The notes under the pieces: model-generated
Databases searched by the model: none
Seen by the model: the letters and a program-made list of their open reading frames with translations, nothing else
Told to the model about the DNA's origin: nothing
Program-made: the position numbers and the translations under genes
Assembly: GCA_963930645.1 (NCBI GenBank)
Contig: OZ005657.1
Span: forward strand, 53,594,653-53,658,652
Direction of reading: 5' to 3'
Source: Salticus scenicus
Taxonomy: Eukaryota; Arthropoda; Arachnida; Araneae; Salticidae
Length of the DNA stretch: 64,000 nt
In this document: in pieces, positions 1 to 12,704 of the stretch
How positions within the stretch are numbered: the first letter of the stretch is position 1
How the letters are laid out: each line of letters opens with the position of its first letter

Positions 1-1260
<1,260 letters not shown>

Positions 1261-1311
1261 ATGGAGCTGGAGCCATCGTTATTAGGGTTAGGGATATTAT
1301 AAAAACCGTGA

Positions 1312-1757
1312 CCCGTCAAATAAGCCCAAGACAAAACGGCCCCGACAAAATAGCTCCGACAAAATAGCTCCGACAAATGAGCCCAAAGGACAAAAGAGCC
1401 CCGACAAAACAGCTCCGACAAAACAGCCCCGACAAAACAGCCCCGACAAAATAGCTCCAGACAAAATAGCCCCAGACAAAACAGCCCCAAGACAAAATAG
1501 CCCCGACAAAACAGCCCCGACAAAATAGCCCCCGACAAAATAGCCCCGACAAAATAGCCTCCGACAAAATAGCCCCAGACAAAATAGCCCCCCGACAAAA
1601 CAGCTCCCGACAAAATAGCCCCGACAAAACAGCCCCGACAAAACAGCCCCGACAAAATAGCCACCGACAAAATAGCCCCCGACAAAACAGCCCCGACAAA
1701 ATAGCCCCGACAAAATAGCCCCCGACAAAACAGCCCCGACAAAACAGCCACCGGCAA
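1312..1757. repeat. Minisatellite, (CCCCGACAAAAYAG)n on + strand
   Basis: About 28-30 tandem units of 14-16 bp with core GACAAAATAGCCCC or GACAAAACAGCCCC. Variation is mostly in the number of C and in the T/C before AG. Three overlapping minus-strand open frames read through it and encode degenerate Gly-Leu-Phe-Cys-Arg-type repeats; these come from the repeat being free of stops and are not genes. The same unit occurs inverted at 4670-5245, and both arrays have related outer flanks (ACCCGTCAAA next to the array and a GCCATYGTT-like motif further out). Confidence 0.95.
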
Positions 1758-1796
1758 AATTTGTATGTATCTTTCTGTGTACATGGAAAATCTTCT

Positions 1797-2290
1797 GACT
1801 ATCATATCTCAAAAAAAAAAGAGATAGAACTACGAAACTTCAGAATTGAGGCAGGTCTGGTGTACATATGATTTTTCGAACTTTTGGTGAAAATTGGATA
1901 ACCGGAAGTGTGTCATATAGTTTTTCAGAATCAAAGAAAAATACAGCGTATTAGCGCCACCTATCGGCCTATACACACAAAAACTTAAACATCAGTAGGA
2001 AAAAATGGTGCACTTATAAACAATAGATTTTGATGTGTAGTATTTCATAGGCAAGGAAAATTCAGAGACATTTACAACAAAAAACGCTACCTTCCGACCG
2101 ATAACAAACAACATTTCGTGTAATATTCACAGAATTTAAAAAATGATGCAGTTATGACCGTTATATTTTAAGATAAACTTTTTCATAAACAAAGAAAATG
2201 ACAGCATATCAGCATCAGCGCTACCTTTCGGCCGATATAAACACAAATTTAAACAAAATTTACAACGTATCTACACCACTTTTCAGTCCT
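1797..2290. repeat. Interspersed repeat with internal ~150-300 bp repetition
   Basis: A block around 1825-1925, including GGCAGGTCTGGT and AACCGGAAGTG, matches on the opposite strand a block around 35295-35410. Downstream, the phrase AGCGCCACCTATCGGCC near 1953 returns as AGCGCTACCTTTCGGCC near 2217, both followed by ATA-CACA sequence, so the segment holds degenerate tandem units. No coding capacity is seen. Confidence 0.6.
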
Positions 2291-2931
2291 TTTTTTTCGT
2301 TGTTGTTGTTGTTGTTGTTGCTTAAAATTACACAAGATTAAATTATTTCAGTGAAGCATAACACTGACGTCTGCCGTCGATGTACACATAATGTTGAAGT
2401 GGTTGCTGATTAAATAATTTTTATCTTAAAACAAAATTATGCATTTTTTTTTCTTTTTTTAATTATGAATGTGTAAAGTTATTTGGAGGATAGATTAAGA
2501 GACAGTAGGCCCCAAATGGGAGTTCGCCACGGCCTTAGAATAAATAAGTTAAATCGCTGGATGAAAGCTCACCTGTTTGGCGATGTATCACAAAAGTTAA
2601 TCAGAACAAATTTAACTCAAGATGAAAAAAAAAAAATCAAGTATTGTTGAATTCTACTTATTGAATTAGTTACAGCGACCAGAACTTTTGCTGACACACA
2701 CAGACAGATATCTCGAAATGTGCAAATTCATAGAAAACCTTAAATCAAAAATTTTCAGGAATATTTCATTCCCTATTTAGGTATATAAAAGAAAATAACA
2801 AATCCACATTTAAAAAAAATAGTCATTTACAATTTATGAAAATACATTATGTTTTACAATAAATAATTACAAGATAAAAAGAACTTTTTATATACAATGT
2901 TTTTAAATTTTTCTGTTGAATCATATAAACA

Positions 2932-3148
2932 TACAGTCGGTAACAAAAGTCTCCGAACACTAGCAAAAATTCCTATATAAAAAAAGTACACTCAATACAG
3001 TTTTGTTAAATAAATCCTTGTCGAATCCTGGTCTTAGTCAGTCTAAGAACACGATTCGACAAGGATTTATTTAACAAAACAGTATTAACTTTACTTTTTT
3101 TACATAGGAATTTTTGCTAGTATTCGGAGACTTTTGTTACCGACTGTA
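2932..3148. mobile_element. Palindromic MITE, TA-flanked (Tc1/mariner-type style)
   Basis: The left end TACAGTCGGTAACAAAAGTC is mirrored by the right end GACTTTTGTTACCGACTGTA. The arms continue inward for about 100 bases (GTTAAATAAATCCTTGTCGA against its complement), leaving a short loop near 3032-3050. A TA dinucleotide stands at each end, as expected of Tc1/mariner-superfamily MITEs. There is no coding sequence. A much older relative is at 20817-21046. Confidence 0.9.
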
Positions 3149-3341
3149 CCTGGTAACTTTTATAATTTATTCCGGAGTACTGTTAACCTCGCCCTTTATT
3201 CATACCAGTATATTTTAAAAGCACTTTTCTTCTTATTTCATCGTAATTACATAATGGAGAAAATTTCTCTACAATCATACTGGTGTGAAAAATGGGCGAA
3301 GCTAACAGTACTCCGGAATAAATTATAAAAGTTACCAGGTA
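3147..3341. mobile_element. Second palindromic MITE abutting the first
   Basis: TACCTGGTAACTTTTATAAT at the left is mirrored by ATTATAAAAGTTACCAGGTA at the right, and the arms extend through CCGGAGTACTGTTA. The leading TA is the trailing TA of the 2932-3148 MITE, so the two elements sit back to back and share one TA. The 64-codon open frame across this region is a by-product of the arms. Confidence 0.88.
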
Positions 3342-3349
3342 TGTTTAAA

Positions 3350-3462
3350 CGATACCGAAGGCAGCGGGGACCCATAATAATTGGCTGAAAGTAATAAAAA
3401 AATGCATTGTCCTCGTGTTCTGAGCTTTTCTAAAAGTTTCAAATTTCTAGCTAGTCAAGATA
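3350..3462. repeat. Direct repeat, copy 1
   Basis: The sequence from CGATACCGAAGGCAGCGGGG to about CTAGCTAGTCAAG is repeated in the same orientation at 4522-4624. The pair brackets the candidate MITE at 3464-4488. Confidence 0.75.
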
Positions 3463-3463
3463 G

Positions 3464-4488
3464 ATGTCTGCACGGGCTGAAATTTTAAGTCCAAGCCCCT
3501 CCCGGCCGGTTTCAAAAATATGTAAAAAAAAAAAAAAAAAAAAAAATGCATGTTTTTCTATGAAAAAATTTTTTAGTATGTGTTTTGTAGAGATTTTATA
3601 CAGCCAATTAATAGAATGTCCTTTAACAAAGCTGCTGAACTTTTACAAGATAATTATATATAAACAGAAATTCATTATTACAGACGTACAAAAGACTCAA
3701 AGGACGACAGAAAATCGAGTCGAAAATATTAGCATTCATCAAACAATATAGGACAGTATTTAAAATAATTAATACTACTAAAAATGTATTTTCAACCATT
3801 TACTCTTGTATAACGTAATGTATCTGAATTTTTCATGTGATCCGATAAACAAAACTTTAATGCTAATCCAACCATATTCAATAGAAAAGATGCTTTTGCA
3901 CATGCTAGAAATGGTGCTACTTTCATCCAGTGCACAGGAGATAAGAAAAAGGAGCTTTCGCGAAAAAGTTACAGTGGAATGATTTTTACTGCCTTTATAC
4001 AACCTAAACTCTTCAGACCGTAGGACACAAAGCCTTATACACAGTAACGTATCTAATTTCTTTTGTTTGTACATGTGTCCAAACTAATAATGACATGCAT
4101 ACTATTTTGAATAAGAACCATCTAATATTACATGAAATAAAATATATTAATTTCGAGACATGCTAAAAATATCTGCGGAAAATGAAATCTCAAACAGGCA
4201 CATTGATATTCATTTTAATTGAAGTTATAGACATTTTTTAACAAAATAAAATTTTATGTGCTACACAAGCCTGTGAAATTATGTAAAATAAATGACTGAA
4301 GAAATATTTTATCTTTTTCATTTTCCTTGATTAACGAGGAAACTAAAAAAAATTCGGGCTGACACGGACCGGAAAAAATATCATCCAAGCCGGCCCGGCA
4401 CGAGTATACACAAAATAACTGAGCACGAGCCCGGGCCGAGCGCAAATTTAAAAATTCGCCCCGAACCCGGCCCGTGCAGACCTTTAAG
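3464..4488. mobile_element. Candidate non-autonomous element with GTCTGCACGGGC ends
   Basis: The left end GTCTGCACGGGC is inverted at the right as GCCCGTGCAGAC. GC-rich, Cys/Gly-poor DNA of the CCCGG/GGCCGG kind lies just inside both ends, in contrast to the AT-rich interior. The end motif CCCGTGCAG also occurs at 32963-32972, where it closes a 'CGGGTTTCGGGTT' segment, so this is a repeat family. No matching target duplication is visible, and the interior open frames are unrecognised. Confidence 0.45.
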
Positions 4489-4521
4489 TCAGGAAGTTAT
4501 ATGATTATTGAATCATAAAAA

Positions 4522-4624
4522 CGCTACCGAAGGCAGCGGGGACCCAAAACAATTGGCTAAAAGTATTAAAAAAATGCATTGTCATCGTATTTTGAGCTAT
4601 TCTAAATATCCAGCTAGTCGAGAA
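4522..4624. repeat. Direct repeat, copy 2
   Basis: Same-orientation partner of 3350-3462: both carry CCGAAGGCAGCGGGGACCCA, then AATTGGCTRAAAGTA, then AAAAAATGCATTGTC, then CTAGTC near the end. Confidence 0.75.
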
Positions 4625-4669
4625 GTTAATTAAATAAATTTTCTGTTAAGTCATATAAATGCTTCCAGG

Positions 4670-5245
4670 CTATTTTGTTGGGGCTATTTTGTCGAGGCTG
4701 TTTTGTCGGGGCTATTTTGTCTGGGGCTATTTTGCTGAGGCAATTCTGTCTTGGGCTATTTTGTTGGGGCTGTTTTGTCCTGGGGCTATTTTGTCGGGGC
4801 TGTTTTGTCGGGGCTATTTTGTCGGGGGCTATTTTGTCGGGGGCTTTTTTGTCGGGGCTATTTTGTCGGGGGCTATTTTGTCGGGGCTGTTTTGTCCTGG
4901 AGCTATTTTGTCGGGGGGCTATTTTGTCGGGAGCTATTTTGTCGGGGCTGTTTTGTCGGGAGCTATTTTGTCCTGGGGCTATTTTGTCGGGGCTATTTTG
5001 TCCTGGGGCTATTTTGTCTGGGGCTATTTTGTCTGGGGCTGTTTTGTCGGGGCTATTTTGTCTGGGGCTATTTTGTCCTGGGGCTGTTTTGTCGGGGCTA
5101 TTTTGTCGGGGGCTATTTTGTCGGGGCTCTTTTGTCGGGGCCGTTTTGTCGAGGCTATTTTGTCGGGGCTGTTTTGTTGTCAAGGCTCTTTTGTCGGGGT
5201 TCTTTTGTCGGGGCTATTTTGTCTTGGGCTATTTTGACGGGGTAC
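4670..5245. repeat. Minisatellite, inverted partner of 1312-1757
   Basis: About 38 tandem units of GGGGCTATTTTGTC or GGGGCTGTTTTGTC. This is the exact reverse complement of the unit at 1312-1757 and is more than 2.9 kb away from it. Four long overlapping open frames on both strands are repeat artefacts. The array ends at GACGGGGTACC, the inverted counterpart of the ACCCGTCAAA that starts the left array. Confidence 0.95.
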
Positions 5246-5299
5246 CTATAAAAACAATGGCGCCGGATAGAGTTGATCACATAGTAAGTACTAAGTCTT

Positions 5300-8085
5300 A
5301 CATTTATAGAGATTTTTTCATTTTCGTATTAGTCTTATATATATTTTTAAATATAATTTGCTAATATAATTTAGATAACAAATACACTTTTCTTAGTAAC
5401 CATTATAGTTGAAGCTTCGTGAAGAGTGCAGAAACTCAAGATTCCAAGATACCACATGGAAAGAAAATACTGATAGAAATATTTAGTTAATATCAGTAGC
5501 CTGTAAGTACCATTTAGCTTATTGGAAATTCTAATGTAAATTTAATACTTGTTTAATATTACTTAATATAATATTACAAGGTTTACCTTATAAAAATTGC
5601 ATTAAAGCCCCTTGCAAGATAAATAATTGTTATTGATTATCATTAAACAAAGAAGGCACGCTTATACAAAAAGAAATTCAAGAAAAATTAAGTCATTATT
5701 TATGTTCATGATCTATGCAAAATTTATAAGCTAACATGTTATATATTAATAAAATTTTCAGGTTATATTATATAAGCATGATAATTTGTCAGGTGAAAAA
5801 ATGTGGCAGGATTTCAGCATGAAGGAAACAACACTTATTTTGGGGAATTATTACTTTTGTTCTTCAATCGTGCGTATTTCCATTGTTTGATAAGGTTTTG
5901 TGCTTAACTTTTTCGGCTCGAAACAATTGCTTGTTTGTTTTTTCAATTAAACAATAGACACAAAAATTACGCACAAATAAAGTATATCCAGCATCGAACT
6001 ACTTACGCGTCCCATGAGTTTCACAATACATTTCTTTTCCTCATACCAAAACAACAACAACAATAAATAAATGAATAAATAAATAAAAGCAAAAACAATA
6101 TCAACGATATGTGCTGCTGTTTTGGTTTTTAATCGAATATTAAAGAAAAATGTCTTTTATGCAGCATATTAAATTTATTTTTGATTTTTTTATGTCGAGT
6201 TTTTAACACCTATATTTATCACAAAATATGTTCTGTCTTACAATTTGTTTGTGAGACATTCCGAGATCACAAAAGGGTAGTTCTGCCAGATAAAATGATT
6301 TTCATGCACAACATATCTTCAATATATGTATTTTGAATTACATAAAATGAAAAGTTTAAAATTAGTATATAAAAATATTTTTTCAAACGTGTTTACAAAA
6401 GTCTTTTTTTTTTTTTTTTCAGAATTTTGTGTCATAGTATGCTCCCTGTGAGTTATATTTAGAGTAATTACTGTAAAAGTTATAGTAAACACTCTTTAAA
6501 GATAATATATTTCTTGTAAAATCTAGTTATAATTCATTGTAAGTCATAAAATGTGCTCAAAGAAACAAGATATTTTGAGAAATAGAAAGAATAAGAAATT
6601 AGGTTAAAAAAGAAAATGTCCGTTAAGTAGAGAATGCACTTAGTTATCTAGAGAATATTTTACAAAGAAATTTATAGAATAATCATAATTTAAAAGAAAA
6701 TTTCAAACTGTAGAAATTCGCAAAATAGAGTTTCGTTAAAGGGAGGTGGGACTGTAGCACATTTAAGAAAACAAATCGTTCATCCGATGTTTAAAAAAAT
6801 AAAAATAAAATAAAATAAAAGTTCTGCATAAAAGCAGAAAATTTATGGAAAATATTTTTACGAGATTTTTTAGATTTCATACTGTATAATAATGCCAAAA
6901 CAATATTTCTATTACAAATTATGATTTTTACATCTTTTTTTTTTTTTTTTTCATTTAATTGGCTTGTCAAACTTCATGTATATGCTACATTTTAGTTAAC
7001 TGTGAAAACCGTGGCTTTTACGTTTTGGAAGAGGGGAGACATAACTAAAAATTATCGGGATAACATGCAGTAAAACTTCTGTTATTGACATATTTTAGTC
7101 TTTCTTGAAACACTATATGTTATTTTATAGGCACCATCCGTTTTAAGATGCAGAGAAGTTTAATTTCTGCGACTTAAATTTATCACTAGAAACATCAAAG
7201 TAACACTTAAAAATTTCAACAGAAAACTCTGTGTAATCTATTATCTTAAGTCTTACGTAAAATTACAGAGAAAAATAAACGGAGATGTTAAGAAACTTAT
7301 TTTATACATTCATTTTAATAACTAATATTAATTTAATTAATTATTGGTTAAAATATATTTCGGACTTGGAATGCTGTTTCTAAAGTAGAAACAGTCATTT
7401 TTTATTTTAATTAAAAAATTAAATAATAAAATTACGTAAAAATACAGAATAAAGATTGAGAATCTCGATTATTCACTTTTTAACTAAGAATTAGTCTAAA
7501 TTTACAGAGACTCTGGATAAATATTTACATTAAATTTACAGAAATTTTTAACAGTGAACAATTAGATTGGATATTTCACTTAAAAATTTACTATTTTTTA
7601 ATTCATTTTGTTCTTAAAGATTAGCAATAATAACGATTTTTTTAATATTCTGCATATATATATTTAAAATAATGCATTTTTTTCTTTTGCATATTTAAAC
7701 TGTTTATTGTAAGAAATGCAGTTTTATTGAAAGTGATACATTTAATTTATGTTCAAGTATTTTTAATTAAAGCTATTGATTTTACTGCTATTAATCATTT
7801 AAAAAGAAGAAAAGTATTTAATTAATCTTTTAATAAAAAGCTTCAAATATAAAATGGTTTAGCTTTATATATCCCTTAATAATTGATTCAAACATAAAGA
7901 AAATTTAAGTGTATGTATATAATTAATATATTAGTAATTATAAATTGAAAGTAGTACCATAATAAATTACTGGTACTACAGTTAATTTTGATCCTTTTTT
8001 CCTAAATTTTATTATAAAATATCACCACTGCATATATCAGTAAAATGTATGATATCTATTCAGAAAATCTTCTCATTTTCATTAT
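5300..8085. other. AT-rich intergenic DNA
   Basis: Nothing recognisable on either strand. There are poly-T runs near 6405-6420 and 6935-6951, an AAATA-type microsatellite near 6060-6090, and scattered TTAATT. No open frame shows a protein-like composition. Confidence 0.55.
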
Positions 8086-8125
8086 TAACACTTTCCAACA
8101 AGGTTGAAAAGTGTTTATAACTTGG

Positions 8126-8162
<37 letters not shown>

Positions 8163-10491
8163 ACTGTCTGTCTGTCCGTCCGCGCTCTGACTTCCGTAAA
8201 TATTTATGGAATTTCTTGAAACTGATATATGTTATTCGAGTTCACTATTGGATGTTCCCTATTGAAAATGGAGTTTATACCTCTACTGGTTTGTGTACAG
8301 GGACCCCCGAAAATATTTCAAAGCATTGTGTTCTATGAGAGCCATTTCTATAAACCATATTTTCATACCCTTACTGTACAAAAATATTAATGAAATTGAA
8401 ATATGTTATACAAGTACACTATCGGATGTTCCCTATTGAAAATGGAGTTTATACCTCTAATGGTTTGTGTACAGGGACCCCCGAAAATATTTCAAAGCAT
8501 TGTGTTCTATGAGAGGCATTTCTATAAACCATATTTTCACACTCTTACTGTACAAAAATCTTAATGAAATTGAAATATGTTATACAAGTTCACTATCGGA
8601 TGTTCTCTGTTGAAAATGGAGTTTATACTTCTACTAGTTTGTGTACAGGGACCCCCTAAAATATTTCATAGCATTGTGTTCTATGAGAGGCATTTCTATA
8701 AACCACATGTTCATAACCTTACTGTACACAAATCTTAATGAAATTGAAATATGTTATTCAAGTTCACTATCGGATGTTTCCTGTATAAAATGGAGTAAAT
8801 ACCACCACTGATTTGTGTACAGGGATACACAAAAGTATTCCAAAGCATTGCGTTTTATGGAGATATTTCTATAAACAAAATTTTAATAACTTTACTTTGC
8901 ACGAAGATTTATGAAATTGAAATGTGTTATTTATAAGCACAAAAGAAAATGCTTTGCATAGAATATAGCATGATTAGCATTAGATTTACAGGGTGACACA
9001 AAAATATTCAGTTATATAAAGAGCTATTAATAAATATTTGCTAACAGTGTACTTGCGTTTACATTAAGCGTTTTTAACACTTTCTAACATTTTTAACGCT
9101 TCCCAACAGGGTTGAAGAGTGTTAATGATTTCTGTTTGTCTGTCTGTCCGTCTGTCTGCCTCTCCGCGCTCCAATTCCCGTAAATGTTTGTGGAATTTCT
9201 TGAAACTGATATATGTTATTCAAGTTCACAATCGGATGTTTCCTATTGAAAATGGAGTTTATACCTCTACTGGTTTGTGTACAGGGACACCCGAAAGTAT
9301 TTCAAAGAATTGTGTTCTATGAGAGGTATTTCTATAAACAATATTTTCATACCTTTACTGTACAATATCTTCATGAAATTGAAATATGTTATTCAAGTTC
9401 ACTATTGGATGTTTCCTATATAAAATAGATTGCATACCAACTCTGTTTTATATACAGGGACACTCAAAAGTACTCCAAAGCATTGCGTTCTGTGTGAGAT
9501 ATTTCTATAAATCAAATTTTAATAACTTTACTTTCCACGAAGTTTTAGGAAATTGAGATATGTTATGTATATGCACAAAAAAGTGCTTTGCATAGAATAT
9601 AGCATGGTTACCATTAGATTTACAGGGTGACACAAAAATATTCAGTTATATTAAGAGCTATTAATAAAAAATTGCTAGAATTGCACTTTCGTTTACATTA
9701 AGCATTTTTAACACTTTCTATCATTTTTTTTAGTGTGAATATAATATCAATTTGTGTATCTGTCTGACTGTTTTTCTGTCCGTCTGTCTGTCTCTCTGTC
9801 TGTTTTTCTGCGCTCTATTTCTTGTAAATATTTATGGATTTTCTTTAAACCGATATATTATATTGAAGTTCACTATCGGATGTTCTCTATTGAAAATGGA
9901 ATGGATACCCTTTCTGGTTTGTGTACAGGAACACCTAAAAGTTTTCGAAAGCATTGTGTTCTATGAGAGGAGTTTCTATAAATTATATTTTAATACATTT
10001 AAGGTATAGTAACTTTAATGAAATTTTAATATGTTATTCAATTCCCTATTGGATGTTTCCTGTGTAAAGTAGAGTATATTTCTAACTGGTTTGTGTACAG
10101 GGGCACTTGAAAGTACTCCAAAGCATTGTGTGTTGTATGAGAGTTATTTTTATAAACCAAATTTTAATAATTTTATTTTCCACAAAGCTTTTGACATGCA
10201 TAATTAATATTCTAAAATATATTTTTGTATTGAATATGATATGATTAACTTTCAGATTTACAGGGCTACAGTAAAATATTCAGAGAGTTTAAAAGCTGTA
10301 ATTATAATCTAACGGCTGTACTTTCTTTTGCGTTAAGCCTTTTTAACACTTTCCAAAATGCCTAAGAGTAATTTAATAATCATTTAGTCTATCTGTATGT
10401 TTTTTAGTCCTTCTGTCTGTTGTGAGATAACGTAGGCAGAGAATATTAAATGTTATTCGCTACAACAATTGCGTACAGTTGGAAAGTGTTA
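8086..10491. mobile_element. Composite CTGT-rich repeat with TAACACTTTCCAAC inverted ends
   Basis: The left end TAACACTTTCCAAC is mirrored at the right by GTTGGAAAGTGTTA. The interior holds superunits starting near 8095, 9085 and 9715. Each has a (CTGT)n tract, then CGTAAATATTTATGGAATTTC, then ~170-bp subunits with GTTCACTATCGGATGTTCCC and GGTTTGTGTACAGGGACA. Superunits close with AGATTTACAGGGTGACACAA. Short open frames over the units (Cys-Leu-Ser-Val repeats, then an ENGVYTSTGLCTGTP-like stretch) are repeat translations. The family recurs at 12705-13690, 40781-44223 and 55795-57935. Confidence 0.8.
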
Positions 10492-10640
10492 CTAATCAAT
10501 GCGTACTGCATGATTTTTCTTTCTTGTTTGTTATAATTTTATTAATTTCTTTCTTATCCCCGATGAAAAAATAAGTAAGGGTGTTATAATTTCATGTGCG
10601 TGTTCCGTCAATGTTATTGTAAGGACAAAGTAAGGACTTT

Positions 10641-11730
10641 TTACTTTCTCTTACCCATAAGGTAGAGAAAGTATTGTTTTGGGGTCAAATTTTCGAACGC
10701 GAGATTTTGTTATATTTACACGTTTTGAGGTCCCCTGAATACGAAAATCATGTTTTTAGCAAATGGTCTCTGTGTATGTCTGTGTGTCTGTATGTCTGTG
10801 TGTCTGTGTGTCTGTGTGTCTGTATGTCTGTGTGTCTGTGTGTCTGTGTGTCTGTCTGTTATCAGCATATCTCAAAAACAAATTATGGCAGAAAGTTCAA
10901 ACTTGGTATTCAAAATGTGTGTCATATAGGGATGCTACAGTAAGCTTTTCGTTAAGATCAAGCAAATGGTTCGTGTACAAGGACAATCCAGAGAATTCTA
11001 ATACATTACGTCTATGGGGAAAATTGCAGGAAAGTAGAGTTTAACGTCTATAGACTGCACTAAACCAAATGAAACGAATATATATTTTTTGTAATAGAGA
11101 TAGTTAACTGGGAAAATTTTTTTGTGTATGTAGGAGCTTCGCCTCCCCCCCCCCCCTGGGGGGGGGGGGAAGTTTCCCCTCGAGGAGAGTAAATTTTTAT
11201 GATGGGTATCTTTCAAAAGAGCTTGCCAATACCTTTAAAACGAATGGTTGAACCATCGATCTGCGCTAATTTAAAACAAAGTTATCAATTTTTTTTTTAC
11301 TTTTAACGAAAAAAAATATATAACGAAAAAATATACTTTTTTTTTTAAATATTGAGAATAAAATGGACATTTTTTGGATATTTAGTGTTATACTACTTCT
11401 CTAATATGGACATCGTCTGCCTTATCATAAAATATAATTTTTTTAATAATAATTTTAATAAATTATTTTTTAAAAAGAGAATTATTTTTTAATAACCGAA
11501 TTAAATTCTATATAAATGTAGGTGCATTAATGAAACGGGGGGTTGTGGGGGGCTGTAGCCCCCCTCACACAGAACTAATTATCATATAAAACTCTTCAGA
11601 AGCCTAATATGAATTGTTTAACACAGGTTTACATAACAGTACTCGTTATCTTACCTATTAATCTGCAACCTGTATTTATAGTATTAAATTTCAGGGTAAG
11701 AGAAAGTCGTGTGAGTGACACACCAGATTA
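10641..11730 (+). mobile_element. Interspersed ~1.1-kb repeat, copy A
   Basis: It begins with a hairpin-forming ACTTTCTCTTACCC...GGTAGAGAAAGT, followed by CACGTTTTGAGGTCCCC and a CTGTGTGT microsatellite. Then come TATCAGCATATCTC, CATATAGGGATGCTACA, a C/G-homopolymer hairpin near 11144-11171, and a GGGGGGCTGTAGCCCCCC inverted motif near 11549-11566. It ends with GGTAAGAGAAAGTCGTGTGA and ACACACCAGATTA. Full copies lie inverted at 25599-26564 and 36823-37852, and a split copy at 13861-14001 plus 53953-54885. No protein is encoded; the class is undetermined. Confidence 0.85.
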
Positions 11731-12440
11731 TTTTTCTTATACTAGGGAATCCTTTCCTCTGCTCGCTCTGCTCGCCAAACTTCACTGCTCTTCCGGACTT
11801 GCTTCGCTTATTAAACCTGCGAGGTTCTACCCGCCTATTCACAGCTTGACCAAAAGAAAAAAAAAAGATTTTCGAAAAATCCATGCTTACGATTCTGAAA
11901 TAAATAAATAAATATATATATATATAACTCGCGAAATGTTTTCAATGGAATTTCAGTATTTTAAAAGTTTCTTCCTCTCATGGAGATGGATGGGTGATTC
12001 AAAATAGTTGTTACAGCGATTATCTCGTAAACTAAGAAAGATAGAAACATACTACGGCCCCTCCTATCATGGGACTTATATTTAGAAAAATATTTTCCTC
12101 GCTCTAACAAGCAAAAAAAAAAAAAAAAAATCATCTCTCTAAGTCAAAATCTCGCTGTGTTATTGCAATTTGAAAATGACTTACACCACTTTTTTTTTTT
12201 TTTCAATTTTGACATCTATTTTTCGATGCCAACGGGCTCACTTTAGGGGGTTACCTATGAGATGAGAAAAATTAAAAAGAGATCCTTAATTTTAAATAGC
12301 AACTAAAATCGTTCAAACACGTGAAATCAACAGTTTTAAGAACTTAATGCAAATTTACATTATTTCGTATTGTTAAAAAATTTAATAGTTAAATTTCTTA
12401 GGGGTCACCTGCAAATTAAAACACGTTAAGAGAGGAAAAA
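11731..12440. other. Unclassified DNA
   Basis: A locally GC-richer patch (11760-11840, with repeated CTGCTCGCTCTGCTCGCC-like wording) is followed by AT-rich DNA, a TA microsatellite near 11908-11926, and poly-A and poly-T runs at 12112-12130 and 12190-12203. No gene is recognised. Confidence 0.5.
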
Positions 12441-12445
12441 AATTA

Positions 12446-12627
12446 CAGAGCTGCCAACCTAATCCGGCAAATTGTTAGTACCGCCCATTTTTCTACACCA
12501 CTTAATTTTTAGAGTATTTATTGTCTTAATTAATCGTAAATATATTTGAAGAGAATTACTCTAAAAATTAAGTGGTGTAGGAAAATGGGCGGTATTAACA
12601 ATTTGCCGGATTAGGTTGGCAGGTCTG
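12446..12627. mobile_element. Palindromic hAT-type MITE
   Basis: The left end CAGAGCTGCCAACCTAATCC is mirrored at the right by GGATTAGGTTGGCAGGTCTG. The arms continue through GGCAAATTGTTA and ACCGCCCATTTT to AATTAAGTGG. Ends starting CAGAG and closing TCTG resemble hAT MITEs. The flanks AAAAATTA and AAATTAAA are only approximate duplications because the insertion site is A-rich. Its TIR is shared with the MITE at 56314-56505. Confidence 0.85.
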
Positions 12628-12704
12628 AAATTAAAAGACTAGCAAAACCGTGTGAAATTTTCGCGCTTTATTTTTACCACTTTCGATTATAGTTGAAAAA
12701 TTTA

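Noticed and set aside
1283..1296. TTAGGGTTAGGG resembling a telomere repeat
   Set aside because: Only two units, beside a minisatellite and inside the sequence; no array.
4626..5364. Long overlapping open frames on both strands (up to 229 codons)
   Set aside because: They are translations of a 14-16 bp minisatellite that lacks stops in several frames.
9100..9900. A CRISPR-like array from the regularly spaced CTGT units
   Set aside because: Units are diverged, 170 bp to 1 kb long, without unique spacers; this is eukaryotic repeat DNA.
10674..11044. Cys-Val-Ser-Val repeat peptides
   Set aside because: Products of a CTGTGTG microsatellite inside the ~1.1-kb repeat.
10641..11730. The ~1.1-kb repeat as a Helitron
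   Set aside because: There is a short hairpin GTGTG-AGTGA-CACAC near the 3' end, but no CTRR terminus and no consistent A/T insertion site could be shown.
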